Shown here piece after piece: positions 48,478 to 60,129 of a stretch of DNA of 64,000 nt. Below the pieces are notes generated by a model, which was not told the origin of the DNA, ran no database searches, and saw nothing but the letters and a program-made list of their open reading frames with translations. The stretch is from Leucaena leucocephala (taxonomy: Eukaryota > Streptophyta > Magnoliopsida > Fabales > Fabaceae), in contig CM073562.1 of the NCBI GenBank assembly GCA_037074615.1, forward strand, positions 11,455,001-11,519,000. Direction: 5' to 3'. Position 1 is the first letter of the stretch, and each line of letters begins with the position of its first letter. A program made the translations under genes and the position numbers.

Positions 48478-48492
48478 TTCTCCCACTTGACC
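48478..48492 (-). promoter_or_regulatory. Copia2 polypurine tract
   Basis: The minus strand reads TCAAGTGGGAGAA immediately before the 3' LTR start TGTTGGG. Confidence 0.8.
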
Positions 48493-48729
48493 CGTATACT
48501 CAATGTCATTGCCCTGTCTAGGTAAACTGATATCGTGCTATAAGAATCAAGGTGATTAGTCCCCTTTTATCGGATATTACCTTCCAAGTATTAAAGGTAG
48601 CACTATCACTTAATGAGTATTACAATATACATGAACTCAATGTTCATAGGTTCGTGTCTCAATGTTTATCAATTTCAATAACACAAAATGTATACAATCA
48701 CAAATTAAAATGATAAATCACAAAATATA

Positions 48730-51700
48730 ATTTTATTGCTTATACTTCCACTAATAAAGTAGGACGAAGTCTCATATGAGGTACATGTGTGACAAAGATG
48801 TTCGGCTTCAATCCTTTCATCAAAGGATCAGCCAACATGTCCAATGTACTAATACGTTCAATAGAAACTTGGTCATCCTGAACCCTCTCTCTCTCAAGCA
48901 AAGGAATTTATGTTCAACAAACTTGTTGCGACTTTTATTCCTTTTGTTGTTCGCTATGGCCACCGCAGCTGTGTTATCACAGTATATTCTGATTGGCTTA
49001 GAGACTGAATCCACAATCTTAAGCCCAGCAATGAAATTTCTTATCCAAATAGCTTGTGAATTTACTTCAAAACACGCAATGTACTCAGCATCACCGGTAG
49101 AAGGAGCTATTTGAGTTTACTTAGCGCTTCTTCACGATATAGCTCCTTCTGCTAATAGAAAAATGTAACCAGATGTAGACTTGTTCGACTCTACGCATAT
49201 CCCAAGATCTAAATCTGAGTATCCAATCACGTCCAAACTGTCTGTTCTCCTGTATGTGAGCATGTAGTGTTTAGTGCCTTGTAGGTACCTAAACACCTTC
49301 TTTGCAGCTGTCCAATGTGCTTTCCCAGGATTACTTTGGTATCTTCCCAACATACCCACAGCAAAAGCGATATCAGGTCTTGTACAAACATGCGCATACA
49401 TCAAGCTTCCTACAGCTGAGGCATATGGGATCTTTTCCATCTGTTTTCTGTCAAGCTCAATTTTAGGACATTGACTTAGACTAAACTTGTCTCCTTTTTC
49501 AATAGGAGACACATTAGATGAACAGTTCTGCATCCTGAATCGTTCAAGAATTTTGACAACGTAAGCCTCTTGAGATAAGCCTACAAGACATTGGGTTCTA
49601 TCTCTATGGATCTTTATGCCAATGATATAAGAAGCCTCACCCATGTCTTTCATGTCAAAGCTCTTGAACAGAAACTGTTTCACCTCACGCAATAGTCCCA
49701 GATCATTGGTAGCAAGTAGTATGTCATCTATATACAAAATCAAGAATATAATTTTACTCCCACTAGCCTTGTGGTATATACAATCATCCATGATATTCTC
49801 AACGAAACCAAATGACGTGATCACTTCATGGAACTTCAAGTACCACTGTCGTGAAGCCTGTTTCAAACCATATATTGATTTCTTCAGCTTGTATACCAAT
49901 TGATCTTTACCTTCTGTAACAAATCCCTCATGTTGCTTCACGTAGACTTCTTCCTCCAGTTCACTATTGAGGAAAGCAGTCTTAACATCCATCTAGTGCA
50001 ACTTCAGATCAAAATGGGCAACCAATGCCATGATGTTATGGAATTAATCTTTCTTAGATACAGGTGAAAAGGTTTCACTGTAATCGATTCCTTCCACTTG
50101 AGTGAATCCCTTTATAACCAACCTAGCCTTGTATCTATCGATGTTACCTTGTGAGTCTCTCTTGGTTTTATAAACCCATTTACAGCCAATGGCTTTAGAC
50201 CCACTAGGCAACTCTACAAGTTTCCAAATATGGTTGTTTGTCATGGAATTCATTTCATCAATCATAGTATCATGCCACAACTTGAAGTTCACATTCCTCA
50301 CAGCCTGAGTAAATGACAAAGGATCATTCTCAATACTTATATCACAATCAATCTCAGCAGAATACACTACATAGTCATCAGGTAATGCCGGTCTTCTTTC
50401 TCTAGTTGACCTCCTTAATTCAACCTCTTGGGTTAAACCAGGTTGCTGAATAATGACATCCTCCATCACAACTTGTGGTAGTTCCACTTGTGTGATAGGC
50501 TGACTATCAGGTATGTGTCTATCTTGTTCAGCACTGTCAACTTGAGCCACAGGGTCTATATCACGTTCAATGTCAATACCAACAGTGGGATAAACATTGA
50601 CTATTGACGTCCCCTCATGAATGATATCAGTGGTTCGTTCTATGTGATCATCTGATAGACAATCACTCCCACTAATCACATCATTCTCAAGAAACTTGGC
50701 ATTCCTAAACTCTACAAACCTTATAGAGGGTAGAGGACAATAAAACTTGTAACCCTTAGACCTCTCCGCATAGCCTACAAAGTAAGCTCTGATGGTCTTA
50801 GGATCCAACTTCTTCTCCTGTGGATTATACACTCTTACTTCCGCAGGACAACCCCATACCTTAAAATGATTTAAACTGGGTTTCCATCCTTTCCAGATTT
50901 CAAAGGGTATCTTAGACACTGCCTTTGTTGAAACCCTGTTCAATATGTATGTGGCTGTCTTGAGTGATTCCTTCCACAGAGCAAACGGCAGTTTAGAGCT
51001 ACTCATCATGCTCCTAACCATGTCCAGCAAGGTCCTATTTCTTCTCTCAGCTACACCATTCATGTCAAGTGATCCAGGCATAGTGTATTGAGCCATTATA
51101 CCTTGCTCTCGAAGAAATTTAGCAAATGGACCTACTGCTTGTCCTTCACTAGTGTATCTGCAATAATACTCACCACCACGGTATGATCTCACGATCTTGA
51201 TTGGTTTCCCAATCTGTTTTTCTACTTCTACTTTATATTCCTTGAAAGCATCTAGTGCCTCACTTTTATTATAAAGCATGTAGACATACATGTATTGTGA
51301 GTGATCATCAATAAAGGTGATAAAGTACTTTTGACTATGCGCAGTCAAATCAGGGCAACAAATATCCGTGTGTACAATTTCTAGCAACTCAGAACTTCTT
51401 TTAGCCCCCTTATGTGACTTATTGGTATGCTTTCCCCTTATACAGTCCACACAAGAATCAAACTTTGAATGGTTTAAAGACAGAAGAATTCCTTCTTTAT
51501 TTAACTTTTTGATTCTGTCAACAGAGATATGACCCAATCTCCAATGCCACAGGATATAAGAATGCTCATCGATGACACTTCTCTTAGTACCATGCGTAAC
51601 AGAAAGGGTTTGAGGTGAATCACAAATAATTTTAAACAAGCCATCAATCATAATCAAATTCGCAATCAAAACTGAATTCTTTGTCAAAGTCATACGTTTC

Positions 51701-52110
51701 TTAAAAAGAACTAGATAATAATAAAATGGAATGAGTTTTGACATAGAAATCAAATTCCTCTTATAAGAGGGAACATAAAAAACATCATAAAGTTTCAAAA
51801 TATTTTGATTTGAAAGATGAATGCGAAAGGTTCCAACGGCTTTCACAGCATCTCCTCTCCCACTGCTTGAAAGGACAATTTCCTTATTGGGATATGGAGA
51901 CCTGCTTGACAGAAAGCCCTGCATGATAGTCAAAATGTGGATCATCGAACCAGTGTCAATCCACCAAGTGTCATCATTAACGCTAGAAAAGTTAGACCCA
52001 AAAGTAACACATGATGAAAGCATACCTCTCATTTCCATAATATGTTGCCCCACACTGCCAATACCTGTAAGCCTCACAGTACATAGTTCAGACGTCATGG
52101 CACTACCCAT
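48730..52110 (-). pseudogene. Copia2 pol: protease, integrase, RT, RNase H (mostly open, broken)
   Basis: One frame runs from 52110 to 50044 (688 codons) and on, through TAA (50044-50046) and TAG (49993-49995), to 49132. Motifs in order: protease WWIDTGS near 51960; integrase zinc segment WHWRLGH with CVDCIRGK; integrase core with HTDICCPD, then RSYRGGEY where Asp is expected (Tyr codon at 51181-51183), then NGVAERRNRT with the Glu kept; RT with KARLVIKGFTQ, motif A MDVKTAFLN, and YIDD at 49723-49734; start of RNase H with GYSDLDLG and STSGYIF. RNase H continues in pieces (YCDNTAA near 48980) with stops at about 49130 and a frameshift near 48890. The DNA-joining function is lost even if translated. 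Confidence 0.94.
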
Positions 52111-52512
52111 CTACTCATCTATTAGCTTGAATTGCTTGTCTAAGGCTTCCAGGTGTCCCTTAGTTATGTCGCACTTAGGGACTGCTGCCCTAATGCTCCT
52201 AGTGATCCTTTGTTTTATAAGCAGAAGAGATGAGTGGTTACTCCGCTCCCACATATTATACCTTTCCTTTGCCTCTCTGTCATCAGAGGCATCATCAGGT
52301 CTTAGAGGTTTATCAAACCCCAAGGCATAATCCAAGTCCAATAAACCAAGTTGCAGCAAAACATCGTCTCTCCAGTCAGCATAGTTAATCCTGCCATCTA
52401 AGATTGTTTTATTGCTAACATCATCCATAATCCTGGGAGCAGCAATTAGATCTGCAAAATAAGAACAGACAAATGCACGAATAAGCTCACAGTAAGAATT
52501 TGAAGCAATCAC
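52111..52512 (-). pseudogene. Copia2 gag, truncated by internal deletion
   Basis: From the ATG at 52512 the frame contains a copia gag beginning (ILDGRINYADWRDDVLLQLG, then MWERSNHSSLLLIKQRI) and stops at TAG 52111-52113. The next codon in the same frame starts the 688-codon pol part. The middle and end of gag, including the CCHC zinc knuckle expected in this family, are missing, so a deletion removed most of the capsid and nucleocapsid region. The stop sits almost at the deletion junction. Confidence 0.85.
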
Positions 52513-52710
52513 AAGTCACTGTGCCATGTATGCATGCTTAGCTCAAATGTAGCATGCAAGCAGTATAAATACGTATCACTAATATCTACCTGTGGATAAA
52601 GACATTAGCATAACCAAGTATTTATCTCAAATGGTAGAATTAGAACGCATTCATAATTTTCCAATGCCTGTGGGCTAATTAGAAAATAACGAGGCCATGC
52701 TATCCCACCT

Positions 52711-53170
52711 TAATTAAATGTACAATTATGAAATATTTACCTGTGGGTAAAGATAAATCATAGCTATACATTTAATTATAAATGATATTTCAAATCCATA
52801 TGTGATTAATGAACGCATGCAACAATTTCAATAAACAAGGATGCTATGGCTACTCCTCAAAGAATTGCACGCTAACCACAAATATCATTCATGTGTATTG
52901 AAAATTCAAATATGCACAACTTAATGGAGAAATTAATTCTTCCTCTAATTAAATGTACAATCGTGAGATATTTACCTATGGGTAAAGATAAATCATAACT
53001 ATACATTTAATTATTATTGATATTTTAAATCCATATGTGATTAATTAATGCACGCAACACAAACAAATGAGGATGTTGTGGCTACTCCTCACAAAACTGT
53101 ATGCTAATCACAAATATCAATAACGTGCATATAAATCCAAATATGCACAATATAATGGAGCCTTTAATAA
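52711..53170 (-). repeat. 235 bp tandem duplication in the Copia2 leader
   Basis: TAATTAAATGTACAAT occurs at 52711 and 52946. Each is followed by GATAAATCATA-, CATATGTGATTAAT- and GCTACTCCTCA-type blocks in the same order. The copies differ by many substitutions. A partial related segment precedes at about 52590-52690. Confidence 0.8.
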
Positions 53171-53905
53171 ATTAATTTAATTAACAAAAGTAACTAAATA
53201 ATTTAATTAAAATTCTCCCACTATTTTATGCACCTATAAATGTCTAACAATTAATTTCAACTCAAAAGGTTTTTACAAAAATTAAACAATTAATTTAATT
53301 GCCAAGGGAGAAATTAAAAATAAAATACGCAATTAAATAACATAAAAATTAAAATTTGTAAATTCCTTTTTCTAAAATCTAAAATAATAGAGAAATTAAT
53401 TTAAACATTTACTGTGCATGTAATAGTAATTTTGATTTTCTGAAAAAATTAAATTAATTGGCCAAAAATAATTTTCTGGAAATAAAACCAAGTGGCCCAT
53501 ACACAAAAGTCCAAAAATAGGGCCCAAAATAATTTTCAGAAATAAAACCCAAAAAAAATAAGGCCCAAAAACGCTTTCTGGAAAAAAAAAATTTTGGCCC
53601 GGAAAATAGTCCAGAACAGCAACCACGGTTTCCCAAAAAAAATGATTCTAGCAACCCAGATCTCGGCCCAACAGGAGGGAAAAAAATAAAATAAAACTCC
53701 TACAGCCCAAACTCGCACTCTAGCCCAACGCCTTTTTTTTTTAAATTGCCCAGAAATACTTTGGCCCATTCTGAAAAGAATTTTCTTAAAAAAAATAATT
53801 AAATCAATTCAGAGGCGGCCCAGCAACATAAAAAAAAAATCAATAACCTGCGTCCCAAACTTCTTCAACCCGATAGCCCCTTTTGTTTTTTTTAAAGTAA
53901 TTAAT

Positions 53906-53941
53906 GAAACGGTGCGCTTCAATCCTGAAGCACACCGTTTC
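53906..53941 (-). repeat. Strong hairpin in the Copia2 leader (16 bp stem)
   Basis: Arms at 53906-53921 and 53926-53941 pair at 15 of 16 positions (one C/A mismatch at 53915/53932) around a 4 nt loop ATCC. Confidence 0.85.
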
Positions 53942-53952
53942 TGGCATCTCCT

Positions 53953-53983
53953 CCTGAGTCGGGTTAACCTAACCTGACTCAGG
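53953..53983 (-). repeat. Second hairpin in the Copia2 leader (13 bp stem)
   Basis: Arms at 53953-53965 and 53971-53983 pair at all 13 positions, counting one G-U pair, around a 5 nt loop. It lies 11 nt from the first hairpin. Confidence 0.8.
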
Positions 53984-54459
53984 ACCCGTGCCCAATGCAT
54001 CTTGGAGTAGTGGCCCTGGCACAGTGAAGCAGGTCTTTGACGCCAACGACTCGAGAGGGCTGAAGCCATTGACAGTGACCTGGGCTCCTGTGGCGGTTCT
54101 CACTGCAGCTTTGCATGGCGACAATGGCGGCAGCTCACACGGCGGTTTAATCTCAGCGAGTTTGAATGGAGGCACTAGCCTCGCAGTGATGGCTTTCTCA
54201 CATTGAACAAGGGAACTCTCGGGCTCTCACCAGTCTCTCTCGCATTCTTCACAGCTGCGGTGACACTCTCACGACGGACACAGTGAGATTTCTTTCCCTC
54301 CGCGCGTCGTTGGTCTCTCTCGTTCTCTCACTATCACACTCTCCTCTCACGGCCAGAAGGAAGAAAAAGTTTAAAGGAAAAAAAAATAAATCCCTGCATA
54401 TCCCATATTCATCTCATGGAAACAAATGATCAATAAGCAAGGCAGAGGTGATCTTAAAC

Positions 54460-54476
54460 AAGGCTCTGATGCCACA
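54460..54476 (-). promoter_or_regulatory. Copia2 primer binding site
   Basis: The minus strand reads TGTGGCATCAGAGCC directly after the LTR end, close to the tRNA-Met complement TGGTATCAGAGCC. Confidence 0.85.
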
Positions 54477-54945
54477 TGTTAGAAAATAAACATCTCAAAA
54501 GCACTATAATCAATCCAGATTATATCATACTCAAATATAAACCTGTATGAGATACAGCGAAAGATTTAAGGTTACCTCTCACCATTAGCTTAATTGATCT
54601 GAGGAGAACTGAGATCCCAATAAGATACCTGTCAAACAAAGAACACTGTCAAATAAATAACATATTCTTCTAACTGGTGATTAGGCACAGTGATGGCAAC
54701 TTTGTTTTCAGCCGTCACCAGTGGGGAACCTTCAGAAGCGAGCTGAGAATAGGATTTCGCTCTCGACTTAAAAAAGAAATCTCATAAAGTGAATTATTAA
54801 TTTCCACCATCAGAAAATTAACCTTAAATAAACTGAGTCAATAACCCTCATTGGACTGGACCTAATGACTACGGGCCACACTCAAAAATATTTATTAATT
54901 ATCCTAATTAATATCTAAATAGGTTATAATAATAAATATCTAATA
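54477..54945 (-). mobile_element. Copia2 5' LTR
   Basis: 469 bp; on plus TGTTAGAAAA to ATATCTAATA. It matches the 3' LTR over its whole length with few differences. Confidence 0.95.
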
Positions 54946-54950
54946 TGTTC

Positions 54951-55051
54951 TGCTTGGGAACCCCCGATATGCGGATTTGGGGGGACTCCATGAAAGACAA
55001 TTATCCTCTATAGTTGGGATGTTGAGGAATTCGGAATTGTATATGGACTAA
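54951..55051 (+). pseudogene. Open frame of unknown function, right part (split by Copia2)
   Basis: It continues the frame of 47933-48005: after the insertion site it reads LLGNPRYADLGGLHERQL and SSIVGMLRNSELYMD, ending in TAA at 55049-55051. The GC content is higher than in its surroundings. Confidence 0.35.
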
Positions 55052-55734
55052 TTTCATCGTCTCTTTTATCGAAAAGACCTTATAAGCTTATATATTTTCA
55101 ATTTTTCTAGCAAGTTTTCGTAAAACACTTTTTCTGATGAGCTATCTAATCAAGTTTATTTGATCTTATAAATTGATTTCAAAGTTGTAGAACACCTCAA
55201 ATTAGACTGCCCTATTCATGGTTATAATTTTTTAAGGATTGAACATTTTTATATAGTAGTATATCTCATCTATTAGCCAATTAAATTTATAGACGATTGG
55301 GGTTAACACATTGTTTTATAACCTTAAAAGTTTTCTTGTTTGGAAAGGTTGCTATACCAACCCAATTTTTATTATCAAAACCAAACTTAGCCCAAATTTA
55401 ACAATTAAAAAATAAGCTAGCAAAAAAACAAGCAAAAAAAATTTCTTCAATAGTCACAATTTGCCATGATGACGGGGAACTTCACCCAAGACACAAATTC
55501 TCTTATATTGAGCTTTATTGCAAAAAAAAAAAAAAAGGTTTTCCATGACAAAAATCACAACCCATATTTTATTGCCAAAATCCATTCATTTTTAAGTCCA
55601 TACCATGTTTGACTTATGAGAAGAAACACTATAACTAGTTTTTTATGATTATAAAAGGGAACATTTTTTATATGAAAGGAATAGTAAATAATTAAATAAT
55701 AAATTGATTATATTCATATTCATATCGTTTTTTT
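55052..55734. other. Unassigned AT-rich sequence
   Basis: No frame or repeat is recognisable apart from an A run near 55520-55538. Confidence 0.35.
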
Positions 55735-55949
55735 ATATGGAGTACGCTACTATTGCTTTCAAAATAATATTAATTTTGTTGTTTCTCAACCATTAACGAG
55801 TCCTAAAAAATAACTATATATCGCATTATCTTGAGATTTAAATCGCATTTTTTTTAAGATTATTACGATGTCACGTTTCGTCTACTCATGCAATCAATGA
55901 TTTTGTTAATCTTAACCATTTTTCTTAAGGAATTTGAATCATGTATTTA
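55735..55949 (+). repeat. Diverged array unit, copy on the right of Copia2
   Basis: GGAGTACGCTACTATTGCTT, then the CAACCATTAACGAG, GAGATTTAAATCGC and GTCTACTCATGCAATCAATG blocks follow the order of the array units at 46535-47600. It runs up to the solo LTR. Confidence 0.65.
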
Positions 55950-56414
55950 TGTGGGATATTTATTATAATATAACCTATTTAGATATTAATTAGGATAATT
56001 AATAAATATTTTTTAATGTAACCCATAGTCATTAGATCCAGTTTAAGATGGGTTGTTGACTCAGTTTATTAAGGTTAATTTTCTGATGATAAAAATTAAC
56101 CATTCAGTTTTATCGTGCGATAGTTTTCTGAGTTCAGATCGATAATTTAGTTTCTCAACTCACTCTCGAAGGTTTCCCACTGGTGATGAGAGTACACAAG
56201 TTGTCATCACTGTACCTAATCACCAGTTAGAAGAACCTATTATTTATCTGACAGTTTTTTCTGATCTGATTTGAGTTCTAATTCTTGTCAGATTAATCAA
56301 ATTAATGGCGAGAGATAACGTTAAGTCTTTCATTATATCTCACATATATTTTATATTTATATATATTATAATTTAGATTAATTATGTTATATTTGAGATG
56401 TTTATATTTTAACA
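55950..56414 (+). mobile_element. Copia2-family solo LTR, plus strand
   Basis: TGTGGGATATTTATT at 55950 to TATTTTAACA at 56414, 465 bp, aligns with the Copia2 LTRs in the opposite orientation. It is flanked by ATTTA at 55945-55949 and 56415-56419. It is inserted in the composite repeat. Confidence 0.93.
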
Positions 56415-56419
56415 ATTTA

Positions 56420-56960
56420 AACATAGACAACATAATATTTTGATAGACCATTCATTTTCTATTATAAACTTAGTATTTGATAAAAACTATCGACGCATAT
56501 TGTTTTGATGGCTCATTGTTGCTTTCATCTTAAAACAAATCTATATCTATAAAATGCCATTAGCTTATTTGTGTTTAGACACAAACTTACAAATTGATTC
56601 TCACCAAGGTTTTTTTTTTTGCCAGAAGAGTCTAATCTTTTGACAACATTTAAAAAGTACACAGTTTTGATATCACGTTGTTTTTTCTATCAAAAGCTTT
56701 AAAATCTGATGAAACATTTGGTGCACACTATTTTAAATGCTCAGTGTTTCCTTCATCTTAAAATCTTATTTGTGTCTATAAAATGCCTTTAACTTATGTG
56801 TGTTTAGACACAACCTTTTAAATTGATCATTATGAAGTTTTACTTGCCCTGGATTTCTCGAAGGATTGCTCATGAAATCCATCTAATGGTGATGAAGAAA
56901 AAAGTAAAGATACTATTGGGCTTCCATGGCAATTTGTTTTTTCAGAAATATGAATGAGTT
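56420..56960 (+). repeat. Composite repeat, right part, copy 2
   Basis: It matches 47600-47900 and contains an internal duplication: TGTGTTTAGACACAA occurs near 56570 and 56810, and the TTCATCTTAAAA block twice. It ends near AGAAATA at 56948. Confidence 0.7.
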
Positions 56961-57102
56961 TAAATATAGTTTCGTATTTATTAAATACGGAAAAAGAGAA
57001 GTAGAGTTCATTCGTTAATTATCAATGATTTATTATTTGGGTTGATTTATCCTAATTGTGGTGCCGCCAATTGGCACGCTGTAGTTCCAGCTTTGGTCTC
57101 TC

Positions 57103-57103
<1 letters not shown>

Positions 57104-57141
<38 letters not shown>
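57104..57141. repeat. (TA)n microsatellite
   Basis: About 19 uninterrupted TA units. Confidence 0.95.
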
Positions 57142-57144
<3 letters not shown>

Positions 57145-59258
57145 TCTGTCTATGTTTAACATGCATGTTCTAAATTTCAAATGGTAAAATTCATTAATTT
57201 AAAATTGAAACATTATTACTTAAATATTATTCTACTGAAAATATTTTTATTTTTATTACACTTTTAGTAAAATAAAAATTAATATTATAATAATGAAATA
57301 AATATAAATCATTTAATTATTAATTTTAGTTTAAAACCGTATAAATTTTATATCATAGGTCTATTTATGGTGTGTTTGGGATCCCGATGATGACACGGTA
57401 CCATCCCAAAGAAGATTGGGATAGGATAGGCACAAGTCAGGACAAATATGCAGAAAATTTGAGGGTAAGCAGGCACATTGATTCTTTATATTAGTGTTGA
57501 ATTATTGCGTTCATTAATACCAACTTATTTAAGGGATAGCTAAGCATTTTATAAGTAATAATTGATTTTTTTTATTTGATTAAAGGTATAATTATTTTTA
57601 AAAATTAAAATACAAAATGTTTTCGTTTCTTTTTACAATGCGCTCCCTAAAATTTAAAATTATATTTTTCTCTTTATAAGAATGAGATTATTTATCATCT
57701 AACTAATAAATTATTACTAATGATAATTGATTTTAAGTTATTTGTTTTGTTTTTCTTATTTATTTTGATTGACATTGATTTTAAGTGATTTTTTACTAAC
57801 TAGTAAACCCATATTTTGAGTGTACTCCTTGACAATTGATTGTGATTATTGTCTTCTTCTCTGCTTTGAGATGGGAAGTGAGATCAAAACTCCTTGTACA
57901 TTTTAAAAATAGTTAAAATATATTAAAAAAAATTAAATTTCAGGTTTGATACAAGACCTTAAGATTTTAAATCTTGACTATTAAACATATTGTTAAAATT
58001 GTTGTTAAAGTAACAGTTTTTACCATGTCATAATTTTTATATTTTTTTATTATAAATTATGTGATTTAAAAACTAACATTTGAAATTTAAATATAATTTT
58101 AAGTTTTTTAAATGTTTAAAATAAAATACTTAAAAGAAGTACTTAAATAACACTTGCACTTGCAGTTGACATTTAATTTTAAATCTTTACAATAAAATAT
58201 TTAAAAATCATAAAATACTTAAAAAATATTAAAATATTTATTTGACTATATATTTTTAAATAGAAAATATAAACTTCTGAAAATTATATATAAATTAGCA
58301 ATTGTTAGTTTTTAAAATGTCATAATATATAATAAAAATATAAAAATTATTATATAAAATATCAAGGTCTTTAATTTAAACTTTAAAAATTTAGAGAAAT
58401 TATATACAGCTGATTCAAAATTTAAAGAGTTTTGTATATTTAAATTTTTAAAAAGTAAACCTTATAGTATTATTACTAATTTGTAATATTAAAACTAAAT
58501 CCTATAGAACAAGATATTGAAAAGCACAAAACCTCTAAGTTAGCAAGAGACCAATTAACCCTGGTCTCGTGGCTTCAGATATCAGATTACCAAAGGATCA
58601 TTTGGCAAGACTTGACACCCATGTTACTTCCATGCTTTCTCATCTATTTTATATATTCTACGGTAGAAAATATTCTCCACAGGAGTGGGTAGTGAATTGA
58701 ATAGATTATGTCCTACCCCTCCTTCTACTATATAAGATATTCTCCATACAAGTGGGTAGCGCATTAAATAGATCGTCCTACCTTTCTGTGTGACAAATAC
58801 TTAAATACTCAATAAAGATTGAATTATTTAAATTATATATAATTAAAATATAATAATTCAATGTATTTTAATTTAAATTAATTAATAACTCATCTAAGAG
58901 AATTCATATTTTATATTTTTTAAAAAAATAAATCTCTTAATTGATTTCAGGTGAGTTTTTTTTAAAATTAAAATATTTATTTTTTAAAAAATAAATCTCT
59001 TCATTTAGTTCAAATGAGTTTTTATTTTTAAATTAAAATATTTATTTTATTAAAAATAAAATTAGTCGTAATTTTTTAGATGAGATATAGTTGTTGATAG
59101 TACAGATTGATAGTCAAAATATAAAATATTAATGTCATTAATTTAAATTTTTAAATATTAAAGAGGTGATGCACAATTCCTTAAAGTTTTGGATATTTTG
59201 ATGTATTTTAGACTATTTTATATAATATAAATTATTATGTTTTAATGACCACCAACAG

Positions 59259-59310
59259 TTAAAAGCTTCAAAATACAAATTGTGTTAAAAGCTTCAAAAT
59301 ACAAATTGTG
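59259..59310. repeat. Perfect 26 bp tandem duplication
   Basis: Two identical units beginning TTAAAAGCTTCAAAATAC. Identity suggests a recent event. Confidence 0.9.
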
Positions 59311-60009
59311 ACTCTTAAAATCAATCATCAATAATTAACTATGCTATTAAAATCTTATAATACTTAATTCAATTAAAAATAAATATATTCCATCTCACTT
59401 AATACTTTCAATTTCTTTATCTACATGCCATAAAAATTAACATTTTAATCAATAATCTCACTTTAATCTTTAAAAAATTTTGAGTCCAATAATAGTAATT
59501 AATTAATAATTATATTAATTGATTCTAAATTTTAATTATAATGATGAAACATAATTATAAACTACGTTGACCTTTAAAAGATTTTGAACCTATAATAATA
59601 ATCAATCAGTAACCCCATTAATTAATTATGTGATATTTCAAATTTTTAAATATAACAGTAATTCATAATAATTATAAATAATTAATCAATTATAATTTAT
59701 TTTTATCCACTCATGGGGAGAAATTTCTAGTTTGATTATTATTTAATAAAAATTATTATTTCATACCTAAGATTGGAGGTAAAAGTTAAATGCAGCGAGT
59801 TGCATCTTTTATGCTAATGTTTCAGTGGATTTTATATTATGGATTTACCATTTATAGGTTGATCTATTGATGAATGGATGAGATTTTTTCCTTTTTCTTT
59901 TCCTGACTAATTTGTTGATGAATTAAGAAAATGCGTAGGTGAAGCGGAGGTGTAACGGGAAGATTTTAAAACTAAAATGCGTTAACAACCCCACAACGGT
60001 CATATCTGA

Positions 60010-60129
60010 CGGCAAAGCACAACACAAGTCAGTGTGATAGTAGCGGGAGGTTTCTCCTCAGTCATTCCCAGGTTGAAGAGAGAAGAATGTAAATGAACAA
60101 AGCATGATTCCAACTTCTCTGATTGGAAG
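60010..60129 (+). pseudogene. ET2-like gene, first exon remnant with premature stop
   Basis: The frame is open from 60010, after an in-frame TGA. It encodes RLKREECK, then TGA at 60094-60096, then TKHDSNFSDWK and ends at a GT donor (AAG/GTTTGA) at 60129/60130. This is the conserved start of plant EFFECTOR OF TRANSCRIPTION 2-like proteins, where an arginine is usual at the stop, so CGA to TGA is the simplest explanation. No ATG was found in the open part. Exon 2 follows after a 601 bp intron in phase 0. Confidence 0.7.

Larger units (their letters stand above)
52513..54476 (-). other. Copia2 leader (untranslated region of about 2 kb)
   Basis: It lies between the primer binding site and gag. 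It holds a 235 bp tandem duplication, two adjacent hairpins, and a GC-rich part at about 53930-54360 that contrasts sharply with the AT-rich flanks. Short minus frames (54206-53969 and 54069-53809) fall in the GC-rich part; I recognise no product. Captured host sequence is possible. Confidence 0.6.
48006..54945 (-). mobile_element. Copia2: complete but inactive Ty1/copia retrotransposon
   Basis: LTRs at 48006-48477 and 54477-54945, perfect target duplication TGTTC at 48001-48005 and 54946-54950, primer binding site, a long leader, truncated gag, a long pol and polypurine tract, all on the minus strand; 6940 bp. pol is open over most of its length, so this copy looks less decayed than Copia1. 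It still lacks most of gag and has a changed integrase active site and several stops. Confidence 0.97.
56961..59990. other. AT-rich intergenic sequence
   Basis: No gene is recognisable. It includes the (TA)n tract, an imperfect 48 bp duplication near 58665-58780 (GTGGGTAGTGAATTGAATAG and GTGGGTAGCGCATTAAATAG), a roughly 64 bp duplication near 58920-59050, and a perfect 26 bp duplication at 59259. Confidence 0.5.

Noticed and set aside
48776..49114. 112-codon plus frame, and similar plus frames over Copia2
   Set aside because: Antisense shadows of Copia2 RNase H, RT and gag.
54946..54985. Possible tRNA or structured RNA in the GC-rich patch after Copia2
   Set aside because: No cloverleaf or conserved boxes; the patch is better explained by the split open frame.
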